64,000 bases of DNA from Clostridiales bacterium (GTDB lineage: Bacteria; Bacillota; Clostridia; Oscillospirales; Oscillospiraceae), in contig SFEG01000007.1 in the NCBI GenBank assembly GCA_004558025.1, positions 1-64,000 of the forward strand. The letters are read 5' to 3'. Within the stretch, counting starts at the first letter, position 1. Every line of letters begins with the position of its first letter. Shown here in pieces: positions 1-7,085 of this stretch. The position numbers were made by a program, and so were the translations under genes. Under the pieces are notes generated by a model. That model was not told the origin of the DNA. It did not search any database and was given only the letters and a program-made list of their open reading frames with translations.

Positions 1-3
1 GAA

Positions 4-252
4 TTTTTAGAGGCGCTTTAAGGCTGTACCTATACATATATTGCAGTTGCCCGGTATCGAAGCTTCCGACGAAACCGGAAAACTGCCGCTTCCCATGAGC
101 GCGGTGCAAAATTTGCGGCTGCGTTACGATGTTGCGCCGCACCATGTAGGGAACGGGCTTGCCCGTTCCGCATGTTATGGTTTTTCTCGCGCTCACCGGT
201 CGGGCTGACGCAAAATATGTATCGGCACGATCTCAATGCGCCTCCAAAAAAA
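4..252. repeat. MITE-like dispersed repeat, copy 1
   Basis: The left edge is TTTTTAGAGGCGC and the right edge GCGCCTCCAAAAAAA. The left arm carries the family blocks CCCGGTATCGA and GACGAAACCGGAAAACTGCCG, and the middle holds a GGAACGGGC/GCCCGTTCC palindrome at about 150-169. The right arm shares only its terminal third with other copies. The same blocks recur at about 14 other places in this window. No gene is visible between 1 and 540 apart from this repeat, a partial second repeat (about 258-285) and the rplJ control region. Confidence 0.8.
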
Positions 253-326
253 CGAGCCCTCAGTCAGCCTACGGCTGCCTTTTTAAAATTCGTGCGGCAT
301 TGCCGCACACATATAGCTATCCGCTC

Positions 327-366
327 TCAAGTAATTTATCGGTGCTTGCGCCGATAAATTACTTGA
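327..366. promoter_or_regulatory. Long perfect hairpin overlapping the rplJ -35 box
   Basis: Two 16-base arms, TCAAGTAATTTATCGG and its reverse complement, flank an 8-base loop. The right arm runs into the TTGACA -35 hexamer of the rplJ promoter (363-368). There is no T-tract, so it is not a classical terminator. It could be a repressor site, a cruciform, or the remnant of a small repeat. The pairing is seen directly; a regulatory role is inferred from position only. Confidence 0.5.
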
Positions 367-391
367 CAAACGGAGCGGAATTTGATATCCT
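363..391 (+). promoter_or_regulatory. rplJ-rplL promoter
   Basis: A consensus -35 TTGACA (363-368) is followed after 17 bases by TATCCT (386-391). Transcription would begin near 398, just at the start of the L10 leader fold. Confidence 0.8.
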
Positions 392-394
392 ATC

Positions 395-505
395 AGAGCG
401 CTCCAAAGACAGCAGGTATCTTTATGGTGTAAATCCTGCCGAGGATGGCATCATATTTTGATTGCTTACAGCCTCTGCGTCTTCGGATGCAGAGGTTTTC
501 TTTAT
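395..505 (+). ncRNA. Ribosomal protein L10 leader (autoregulatory) with attenuator hairpin
   Basis: The 5' untranslated region holds the conserved L10-leader elements: the AAAGACAGCAGGT block, a matching CCTGCCGAGGA block forming the kink-turn-containing stem, and then a stem-loop CCTCTGC/GCAGAGG (472-495) followed by TTTTCTTT. In Firmicutes this leader binds the L10(L12)4 complex and lowers expression of the downstream operon. The position between promoter and rplJ fits. The motif assignment is by eye. Confidence 0.85.
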
Positions 506-540
506 GAGCGTGAACATTAGTGTGGAGGTGAAAAACACAC

Positions 541-1068
541 ATGCCTAACGCAAAAGTTCTCAGCGAGAAGCAGGCGATCGTAGAAGCACTCGTCGAGCGC
601 ATCAACGCAGCAAGCGCAGGTATCCTGGTCGATTACCAGGGCATCACCGTGGCCGAAGATACGGCTATGCGTACCGAGATGCGCAAGGAGGGCGTCGACT
701 ACACCGTCGTCAAGAACACCCTTACCAGGATCGCTATCGACAAGGTCGGAATGAGCGAGCTCGATCCCGTCCTCAACGGCAGCACATCCATGGCAACCAG
801 CAGCGAGGACCCCATCGCACCGTTCCGTATCATCAGCGATTACTCCAAGAAGCTCGGCGATAAGTTCAATATCAAAGCAGCTTTCATGGAGGGCAAGATC
901 CTCAGCGAGCAGGAGATAGCAGAGCTGTCCACGCTCACCAGCAAGAACGACCTGTACTCGAAGCTGGCAGGCTCCCTGAATGCAATCATGGGCGGCCTTG
1001 CAGTTGCTCTGAGCGAAGTCGTCGAGCAGAAGGGCGGCGCAGCCGCTCCCGCAGAAGCAGCAGAATAA
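541..1068 (+). CDS. rplJ: 50S ribosomal protein L10
   Basis: The 175-residue product is ribosomal protein L10, which forms the base of the ribosomal stalk and anchors L7/L12 dimers to 23S rRNA. The N-terminal region (SEKQAIVEALVERI, then GILVDYQGITVAED) and the VVKNTLTRIAI segment are typical of L10. The Ala/Glu-rich C-terminal tail is the L12-binding helix followed by a flexible end. GGAGG sits 12 bases before the ATG. The gene is preceded by the L10 leader, and rplL follows after 39 bases, the normal L10-L12 operon. The rplK-rplA genes usually upstream are not adjacent in this window; a repeat lies there instead. Confidence 0.98.
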   Translation: MPNAKVLSEKQAIVEALVERINAASAGILVDYQGITVAEDTAMRTEMRKEGVDYTVVKNTLTRIAIDKVGMSELDPVLNGSTSMATSSEDPIAPFRIISDYSKKLGDKFNIKAAFMEGKILSEQEIAELSTLTSKNDLYSKLAGSLNAIMGGLAVALSEVVEQKGGAAAPAEAAE

Positions 1069-1107
1069 TCAGGCTGCATCACACATTAAAATTTGGAGGA
1101 AATTATA

Positions 1108-1479
1108 ATGGCAAGCGAAAAAATCACCGCCATGATCGACGAGATCAAGGCTCTTTCCGTTCTCGAGCTCAAGGAGCTCGTTGATGAGATCTGCGAGACC
1201 TTCGGCGTCTCCGCAGTTGCAGCAGCAGCTCCCGCAGCAGGCGGCGCAGCAGAGGCTGTCGCAGAGAAGACCGAGTTCGACGTTGTTATGACCAGCTTCG
1301 GCGCAGAGAAGATCAAGGTCATCAAGGAGATCCGCGGCATCACCGGTCTTGGCCTGGCAGAGGCAAAGGCAATGGTCGAGAAGGTTCCCGTTGCTGTCAA
1401 GGAAGGCGTTTCCAAGGAAGACGCAGAGGCTCTCAAGGCTCAGCTCGAGGCAGTCGGCGCAGCAGTCGAGATCAAGTAA
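1108..1479 (+). CDS. rplL: 50S ribosomal protein L7/L12
   Basis: The 123-residue stalk protein L7/L12 recruits translation GTPases. It shows the dimerising N-terminal helix region (ITAMIDEIKALSVLELKELV), an Ala/Gly-rich hinge (AAAAPAAGGAAEA) and the conserved C-terminal domain with KIKVIKEIRGITGLGLAEAK and KEGVSKEDAEALKAQLE. The ATG at 1108 is chosen because TTGGAGGA lies 7 bases upstream; a longer reading from 1093 would start inside the ribosome site. A strong terminator follows at once, and a MITE-like repeat is docked on its T-tract. Confidence 0.98.
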   Translation: MASEKITAMIDEIKALSVLELKELVDEICETFGVSAVAAAAPAAGGAAEAVAEKTEFDVVMTSFGAEKIKVIKEIRGITGLGLAEAKAMVEKVPVAVKEGVSKEDAEALKAQLEAVGAAVEIK

Positions 1480-1500
1480 GAAATTACTTAGCAAGAACAA

Positions 1501-1531
1501 AAACCTCCGTTCGAATGAACGGAGGTTTTTT
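1501..1531 (+). terminator. rplL terminator
   Basis: The stem ACCTCCGTTC/GAACGGAGGT is followed by TTTTTT. The last Ts are also the first bases of the repeat copy at 1526-1757. Confidence 0.9.
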
Positions 1532-1757
1532 AGTTGCGCACGGACGCACCGACGGATACATATGTTGCGGTCGTCCGGTGTCGAGGGTGCGGAGAAAACC
1601 GGGGCATGCGGAACGGGCAAGCCCGTTCCCTACACAATGCGGCGTAAATTATTATTGCACTCACGGGAAGCGGCGGTTTTCCGGTTTTGCCGGTACTCTC
1701 GACACCGGGCGACCGCAATATGCGTATCGGTAGGAGCCTCAATTCGCCACTGAAAAA
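1526..1757. repeat. MITE-like dispersed repeat, copy 2 (near complete)
   Basis: The left edge TTTTTTAGTTGCGC begins in the rplL terminator T-tract. The right edge, CGCCACTGAAAAA, forms the 3' end of the minus-strand gene at 1739-3160. The left arm (CCGGTGTCGAGGGTGCGGAGAAAACCGG) and right arm (CCGGTTTTGCCGGTACTCTCGACACCGG) are near reverse complements. The centre has the GGAACGGGC..GCCCGTTCC palindrome at 1610-1629. Confidence 0.85.
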
Positions 1758-3160
1758 GAGTCCCAGACGGTTACGAAGCTCTCGCTGAAGCTGCCGGTGC
1801 CGACAAACTCCTCGGCGGTCTGGACGGGGAATTGCAGGACGCTGTATTGGTGAACGTAGTTTGCGTCGGAGGCGATGTAAAGCTCATCGGTCTGCGTTGC
1901 GCCGCTTTGCGTTCCGTAGGCGATGTAGCCGCGCTGATTTTCGGAGTCCGCGGGCATGGAAAAGCTGCCGAGGATGCCGATCGAGCTCGTTCCGAAGAAG
2001 CTGCTGCTGATGCTGCCGGTACCCGAGCCGTCGAGCTTATAGTAGGGCGAAACCATCGTCGTGCCGTCCGCGTCGTACAGCACACGGCCGGTGACCTCGC
2101 CATCGGGCGACCAGTCGAGCCGTGCGTCGTAGCGCATGTAGTAGGGCATAACGCGCAGAAGCTCCGTTCCGCAAGAGCGCGCATCGTGCCACTCAAAGTG
2201 AGTGAATATGCGGTAGCGCGTGCCGGGCTCATCGAGCTTCACGGCGACGGTCATGAGCGTGACTCCGCTGCCGTTGTCGAACTGATCTCCGTCGTTGGTG
2301 CAGACCGCGGTGAAGCCCCTGCACATCTCAACATCCTTATCGCTGAGGTCGCGCAGCGACCTTTCGGGGTAGCCCGCCTCGAGCAGCTCCCGGCGAAGCT
2401 CTGTTGTCTGCGTCTCCTGCTCGGGCTGCCACTGCATCGGCAGGCGCTGGAGAAACACATATCCGCATACAACGCCGACGATGACGAGCGAAAACAGCGT
2501 GATGCACAGCGCCTTGTCGGACACTTGCACGGGCGAGGGGTGCACGGCGTAGCTTGCCTCGTCGAGCTCGCGTGCAAGCTTTGCAAGGCTGCGCAGGATG
2601 AATATGAAGCTGATCACAAGGCCTGCGACGAGGATGAGCCCCTCGAACTTCACAAGTGCCAGCGCGCACACGACGGCATACCAGATTATAAGCGCCGTCG
2701 CCCCGCCGGCGTGCGGCTCGAGCCGGGCGCAATCTTGCGTTGCGAGTATGCCCTTTCGCAGGCATATGATAAGCGCGAAAACGAGGATGACGCTCACCTG
2801 TGCGGTGATATCTGCCGCGCCGGTAGTCATGAATGTGCTGTGATAAACGGTGGCGGCGATAATGCACTGCGCTGCGACGGAAAAGCAGCGCACGGCGGAG
2901 ATAACGAAGCAGGCTTTAAACCAGCCGTTTTCGCCGCGCAGACGACGGAAGCCCAAAAGCAGGAGCACAACGCCGATCAGCGGCAGGATATAGCCGAGCG
3001 CGAGAATATCGAGCGTTATCGTGCTCAGCGCAAGGCCCGCGATGATGAGGTCGAAGGCCGTTTTTCCGGCGGAAACGTGATCTACCACGTCGTCGGGCGG
3101 AATGAAGTCAAGGCTGTCTTCTATCAGGCGGTCGAGCCCGTCAAATTCATTGTCTGCCAT
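1739..3160 (-). CDS. Polytopic membrane protein coupled to a sigma factor (putative anti-sigma partner)
   Basis: A 473-residue protein. The N-terminal 30 residues are acidic and cytosolic-looking (MADNEFDGLDRLIEDSLDFI). About six or seven hydrophobic segments follow (roughly residues 35-230), and then a large soluble C-terminal domain, probably outside the cell. The ATG at 3160 has AGGAGG 8 bases upstream and overlaps the end of the sigma-factor gene by 14 bases, so the two are translationally coupled. That arrangement suggests an anti-sigma or signal-sensing role, inferred from context only; I recognise no anti-sigma domain. The last residues and the TGA stop (SFSVAN*) are encoded by the edge of a repeat element, so the natural C-terminus may have been replaced. 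Confidence 0.85.
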   Translation of the reverse strand: MADNEFDGLDRLIEDSLDFIPPDDVVDHVSAGKTAFDLIIAGLALSTITLDILALGYILPLIGVVLLLLGFRRLRGENGWFKACFVISAVRCFSVAAQCIIAATVYHSTFMTTGAADITAQVSVILVFALIICLRKGILATQDCARLEPHAGGATALIIWYAVVCALALVKFEGLILVAGLVISFIFILRSLAKLARELDEASYAVHPSPVQVSDKALCITLFSLVIVGVVCGYVFLQRLPMQWQPEQETQTTELRRELLEAGYPERSLRDLSDKDVEMCRGFTAVCTNDGDQFDNGSGVTLMTVAVKLDEPGTRYRIFTHFEWHDARSCGTELLRVMPYYMRYDARLDWSPDGEVTGRVLYDADGTTMVSPYYKLDGSGTGSISSSFFGTSSIGILGSFSMPADSENQRGYIAYGTQSGATQTDELYIASDANYVHQYSVLQFPVQTAEEFVGTGSFSESFVTVWDSFSVAN

Positions 3161-3692
3161 AGCCTTCACCTCCTAAGCATTCTCTGAGCTTTTTGCGTAT
3201 GCGGTACAGCCGACCCTCGGCTGCGCGCTCGGTCATGCCGAGCTCTGCGGCGATCTGGCTCATCGGCTGCATGTAGTAATATTTTCGGTAAAACAGCGCC
3301 CTGTCGGAAAAACTGAGCATGTTCAGCGCTCGCGCGAGAGCTTCTCTTCGCTCGGCAAGCAGCAGCAGCTCCTCCGGCGTCGGTGCGGGGTCGGGGGTGT
3401 CCTCACGCATCTCGTGCGAGACCTCGTTTTTGCCGCGGCGTGCCATGTTCAGAGCCGTGTTTCGCGCGATGGCCGTGAGCCACGCGCCGAGACTGCCGCG
3501 CTCCGGGTCAAACTGCGAAAATTTTTCGAGTACACGCAGATACACCTCCGAAACGCAGTCGGAGACTGCCGCGCCGCTGCCCAGTATCGGCGCCGCGACA
3601 TAGCGCACAAGCGCGCCGTAGCGCTTTTGCAGCTCCGGCATGCCGCGCTCGTCGCCCTGCGCGATGAGCTCCATTATCTCGAGGTCGTCCAC
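3147..3692 (-). CDS. ECF-type sigma-70 family RNA polymerase sigma factor
   Basis: A 181-residue sigma factor with only regions 2 and 4. Region 2 includes VSDCVSEVYLRVLEKFSQFDPERGSLGAWLTAIARNTALNMARR. Region 4 ends in a helix-turn-helix (LFYRKYYYMQPMSQIAAELGMTERAAEGRLYRIRKKLREC). It would direct RNA polymerase to a specific regulon, typically in response to envelope signals. The start is a GTG with GGGGAGG 7 bases upstream. The membrane protein downstream overlaps its 3' end and may hold it inactive. A TATAAT lies about 35 bases upstream on the minus strand; no clear -35 was found. Confidence 0.93.
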   Translation of the reverse strand: MDDLEIMELIAQGDERGMPELQKRYGALVRYVAAPILGSGAAVSDCVSEVYLRVLEKFSQFDPERGSLGAWLTAIARNTALNMARRGKNEVSHEMREDTPDPAPTPEELLLLAERREALARALNMLSFSDRALFYRKYYYMQPMSQIAAELGMTERAAEGRLYRIRKKLRECLGGEGYGRQ

Positions 3693-3758
3693 ATCTCCAC
3701 CTCCCCGTAATTTTCTCTCTCATCCCATTATACACGCACCCGCCCAAAATCCCACACA

Positions 3759-3899
3759 TTTTTAACAGCGCCTTGGCGCTGTTAAAAATACATATATTGC
3801 GTCAGCCCGGTTCGAGGGTGCTACGGTTTCTTACGATGCCCCGATACCGGGACACCGCAATACGCGTATTCGCAGGTGCTGTAATGCGCCTCTAAAAAA
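3759..3899. repeat. MITE-like dispersed repeat, copy 3 (short form)
   Basis: It begins with a miniature hairpin TTTTTAACAGCGCC/GGCGCTGTTAAAAA. It then carries one CCCGGTTCGAGG block and a right arm ending GCGCCTCTAAAAAA. That right end abuts, from the other side, the T-tract of the ferredoxin terminator. Confidence 0.75.
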
Positions 3900-3938
3900 G
3901 GAAAAACGCGGTATGGAAAAACCATACCGCGTTTTTTC
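3900..3938 (-). terminator. Terminator of the ferredoxin gene (bidirectional stem)
   Basis: The stem AAACGCGGTATGG/CCATACCGCGTTT is flanked by A-runs and T-runs on both sides. It lies 17 bases beyond the ferredoxin stop. Confidence 0.85.
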
Positions 3939-3953
3939 AGATCTCGTAGGGGA

Positions 3954-4121
3954 TCAGCCCTCGATTGCCTCTGCGGGGCACTGTGCTGCGCAAGCACCGC
4001 ACTCAAGGCACTTGTCGGGATCGATCTCGTAGTGAAGATCGCCCATAGAGATAGCTTCAGCAGGGCACTGTGCTGCGCATGAGCCGCAGGACAGGCACTC
4101 GTCGGTAATTACAAAAGCCAT
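3954..4121 (-). CDS. 2x[4Fe-4S] ferredoxin (clostridial type)
   Basis: A 55-residue small electron carrier with two classic CxxCxxCxxxCP motifs: CLSCGSCAAQCP at residues 9-20 and CLECGACAAQCP at 38-49. Each is followed by AEAI, the usual internal repeat of clostridial ferredoxins. It would carry low-potential electrons in fermentative metabolism, for example for the 2-hydroxyacyl-CoA dehydratase activation step, though nothing here proves the partner. GGAGG is 7 bases before the ATG, and the gene is followed by a strong terminator, so it is a single-gene transcript. Confidence 0.96.
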   Translation of the reverse strand: MAFVITDECLSCGSCAAQCPAEAISMGDLHYEIDPDKCLECGACAAQCPAEAIEG

Positions 4122-4323
4122 GATGTAACCTCCATATGTGTTGTTCGCTCAATAGGGATTCAGGTCTAACCTATGTCTTGCAAGTGCATTGTAACACATA
4201 TTTTTAAAATTGCAAATGTAAATTGAAGTTTATAACTATAAATTTTGCAATTTGGCAATAATCCCGTATACGACAGTATCGGCGCGGCCGATGTATTAAT
4301 ATGTGCATAAGGGGGAAGAGACC

Positions 4324-6591
4324 TTGAAAAACAACGAAAAATTCACAGAAAAGGCCGAGGGAGCGATAGAGCAGGCGCGGCTTGCCGCATTCGGCCTCGG
4401 CCACAGCTATGTCGGCACGGAGCACCTGCTTCTGGGCATTCTGCGCGAAAAGGCGGGGCTCGGCGCGCGCATACTGCGCGACCGCGGCATAAGCGAGCGC
4501 AGCCTCAAGGAAGCGGTGAGCCGTCAAAGCGGCACCGGCGAGCCCGGCGCTCCGACGCAGGGGCTTACAAAGCACGCATGGCAGGCGATAGAAAAGGCGG
4601 CCGCGGATGCAGCACGCCTCGGTCACAGCTATATCGGCACAGAGCACCTGCTTTTGGGCATTCTGCGTCAGCCTGACTGCGGCGGCGCAAGGGCGCTGAC
4701 AGCCGCGGGGCTGAGCCTTAACGATATCTATACCGACATCCTTGCCGTTTTCGGCGCAGGCTCATTCAAGCCCCGCCCTCAGCAGCAGCCTGTGCAGCCG
4801 AAGGCCGCGGTCAAGCACAGCGAAACGCGCATCCTCGACCTGTACAGCCGGGATCTTACGCAGATAGCTGCCGCCGGGGGCTTTGACCCCGTCATCGGCC
4901 GCGAGGACGAGATACGCCGCAGCGTGCAGATACTCTCGCGCCGCAGCAAAAATAACCCCGTGCTCATCGGCGAGCCGGGCGTGGGAAAGACCGCCGTTGC
5001 CGAGGGCATAGCAAATTATATCGCGAGCGCCGCTGCGCCCGAGAGCATGGCAGGAAAGCGCCTGGTCGCGCTCGATCTTCCGGCGCTCCTGGCGGGAACG
5101 AAGTACCGCGGCGATTTCGAGGAGCGCGTCAAGGCGGTGCTCAAGGACGTAAAAAAGGCCGGCGACGTGATACTCTTCGTCGATGAGCTGCACACCATGA
5201 TAGGAGCCGGCAGCGCCGAGGGCGCGATAGACGCGGCGAATATCCTAAAGCCCGCGCTCGGCCGCGGTGAGGTGCAGATGATCGGCGCGACAACACCCGA
5301 GGAGTACCGCCGCCACATAGAAAAGGACGCGGCGCTCGAGCGCAGGTTCCAGCCCGTGAAGGTCGAGGAGCCGACAAGGGAAAACAGCCTGTTGATGCTC
5401 GGCGGCGTGCGCCCGAGCCTTGAAAAGCACCACCGCGTGAAGATATCCGACGCGGCGCTCACGGCGGCGGTCGACCTCTCCGTGCGGTATATAAACGACC
5501 GCTTTCTGCCGGATAAGGCCATTGACCTTATCGACGAGGCGGCGGCACACATCCGCGTTTCCGGAGGCGGGCTCGTCACGGCCGAGGACATTGCGGAGGT
5601 GGTCTCCGTGTGGACAGGCATCCCCGTGGCAAACCTCAGCGTCGACGAGACAAAGCGCCTTAAAAACATGGAGAGTATACTGCACCGCCGCGTGATCGGG
5701 CAGAACGAGGCCGTCACCGCCGTGGCGCGTGCTATCCGCCGCGGACGAGTGGGGCTTTCCGATCCCGGCCGTCCGATAGGGAGCTTTCTGTTCCTCGGGC
5801 CGACGGGCGTGGGCAAGACGGAGCTGTGCCGCGCGCTGGCCGAGGCCGTGTTCGGCGCGTCCGACGCAATGATACGCCTTGACATGTCAGAGTACATGGA
5901 AAAGCACGCCGTCAGCAAGCTCATCGGCTCGCCTCCGGGCTATGTAGGCTATGAGGACGGCGGGCAGCTTACAGAGCGCGTGCGGCGCAAGCCGTGGTCG
6001 GTCGTGCTGTTTGACGAGATCGAAAAGGCGCACGAGGACGTGTGGAGCATCCTGCTTCAGATCATGGACGACGGCAGACTCACAGACTCCATGGGCAGAG
6101 TTGTGAGCTTTCGAAACACCGTCATCGTCATGACCTCGAACGTCGGCGCAAAGGCGATAAGCGACGGGCGGCCGAGCCTCGGCTTTGCCTCCGATCGAGG
6201 CGATGAGTGCATCGTCATGCGCACACGGATAAACGAGGAGCTGCGCAGGACCTTTAAGCCCGAATTTTTAAACCGCATCGACGATACGATAGTGTTCCGC
6301 CGCCTGAGCCGGGCGGAGATGCGCAGCATAGCCGAGCGCATGCTGCTTACAGTTGCCGAGCGCTTCGAGACGCTGGGCATTACGCTCTCCGTGCCGGACG
6401 TGGTGGTCGATTATCTCGCCGAGCGCGGCTACGACGAAAGGTACGGTGCGCGCCCTCTGCGCCGCGCGATACGCAGCATGATAGAGGACAGAGCCGCCGA
6501 GCTCATACTCTCCGGCAGCCTCGGCCGCGGCGACGCCGTTCAGGCACGGCTCGAGGGGAACGAATTGATTTTGACAAAAACCGAGCTTTAA
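4324..6591 (+). CDS. clpC: ClpC-like AAA+ unfoldase lacking the middle (UVR) domain
   Basis: About 755 residues. It has two Clp N-repeats (GLGHSYVGTEHLLLGIL and RLGHSYIGTEHLLLGIL), a first AAA+ domain with Walker A GEPGVGKT near 217, and a second with Walker A GPTGVGKT near 492. A ClpP-docking LGF tripeptide lies near 619, and FKPEFLNRIDD is also present. It unfolds proteins for ClpP. In ClpC proteins a coiled M-domain with a UVR motif separates the end of AAA1 from the next helices. Here DLIDEAAAHIRVSGG runs directly into LVTAEDIAEVVSVWTGIP, so it is missing. TTG at 4324 with GGGGGAAGAG just upstream is the preferred start; GTG at 4303 is possible. No ctsR or mcsAB genes adjoin it. Confidence 0.92.
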   Translation: MKNNEKFTEKAEGAIEQARLAAFGLGHSYVGTEHLLLGILREKAGLGARILRDRGISERSLKEAVSRQSGTGEPGAPTQGLTKHAWQAIEKAAADAARLGHSYIGTEHLLLGILRQPDCGGARALTAAGLSLNDIYTDILAVFGAGSFKPRPQQQPVQPKAAVKHSETRILDLYSRDLTQIAAAGGFDPVIGREDEIRRSVQILSRRSKNNPVLIGEPGVGKTAVAEGIANYIASAAAPESMAGKRLVALDLPALLAGTKYRGDFEERVKAVLKDVKKAGDVILFVDELHTMIGAGSAEGAIDAANILKPALGRGEVQMIGATTPEEYRRHIEKDAALERRFQPVKVEEPTRENSLLMLGGVRPSLEKHHRVKISDAALTAAVDLSVRYINDRFLPDKAIDLIDEAAAHIRVSGGGLVTAEDIAEVVSVWTGIPVANLSVDETKRLKNMESILHRRVIGQNEAVTAVARAIRRGRVGLSDPGRPIGSFLFLGPTGVGKTELCRALAEAVFGASDAMIRLDMSEYMEKHAVSKLIGSPPGYVGYEDGGQLTERVRRKPWSVVLFDEIEKAHEDVWSILLQIMDDGRLTDSMGRVVSFRNTVIVMTSNVGAKAISDGRPSLGFASDRGDECIVMRTRINEELRRTFKPEFLNRIDDTIVFRRLSRAEMRSIAERMLLTVAERFETLGITLSVPDVVVDYLAERGYDERYGARPLRRAIRSMIEDRAAELILSGSLGRGDAVQARLEGNELILTKTEL

Positions 6592-6629
6592 AATATAATG
6601 CTTCCCGTATATTTTGTGGAGGCAAAGCT

Positions 6630-7028
6630 ATGGACAAGCATGAATATCTCAATCTCGTGAACTCTCGCTGCGAGTATAATAAGTATAATCACATCTACAC
6701 GACCGATATAGGCCCCGACTTCTCCGTCGTTGAGGCCGAGCTGCGCCCTGAATCGCTCAATCCCCTGGGCATGGCGCACGGCGGCTTTGTGTATTCCCTG
6801 TGCGATGTTGCGGCAGGAGTCGCGGTCGGTCAGCGCGCCAAGAGCTTTGTTACGCTCAGCGGCAATCTGTATTTCATGCGCCCTGGCAAGGGCAAAAGAC
6901 TGCGCTGCGAGGGAAGGATCATAAAGTCCGGCCGTACTGTCAACGTTGTCGATACCTGCGTTTACGACGATAACGGTACCCTTACCGCCAAGGGCACCTT
7001 TGAGATATATATTCTGGAATCGAATTGA
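6630..7028 (+). CDS. PaaI-family hotdog-fold thioesterase
   Basis: A 132-residue single-domain hotdog protein. The segment NPLGMAHGGFVYSLCDVAAGVA matches the hotdog central helix with the HGG signature of PaaI/YbgC-like acyl-CoA thioesterases, and VTLSGNLYFMRPGKGKRLRCEGRIIKSGRTV is the following strand region. It probably hydrolyses acyl-CoA, with substrate unknown. GGAGG lies 8 bases before the ATG. It follows clpC by 38 bases and may be cotranscribed. A repeat fragment starts at its stop codon, and beyond that the dehydratase pair is transcribed towards it, so a link to CoA-ester metabolism is plausible but only positional. Confidence 0.88.
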   Translation: MDKHEYLNLVNSRCEYNKYNHIYTTDIGPDFSVVEAELRPESLNPLGMAHGGFVYSLCDVAAGVAVGQRAKSFVTLSGNLYFMRPGKGKRLRCEGRIIKSGRTVNVVDTCVYDDNGTLTAKGTFEIYILESN

Positions 7029-7085
7029 GGCAATCACCGTATCCGCGGCTGCCTCAATTCGCCGCTGAAAAATCGCCTCTAAAAA
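7029..7085. repeat. MITE-like dispersed repeat, copy 4 (terminal fragments)
   Basis: A hairpin GAGGCAATCACC..GGCTGCCTC is followed by two element ends in tandem, TCGCCGCTGAAAAA and TCGCCTCTAAAAA. The second supplies the TAG stop codon of the minus-strand gene that ends at 7079. It fills the whole gap between the two convergent genes. Confidence 0.65.

Noticed and set aside
159..461. 100-codon open frame upstream of rplJ
   Set aside because: It runs through a repeat, the rplJ promoter and the L10 leader; not a gene.
1832..3187. 451-codon open frame on the plus strand
   Set aside because: It is the shadow of the membrane protein on the minus strand, which has a proper ribosome site and helices.
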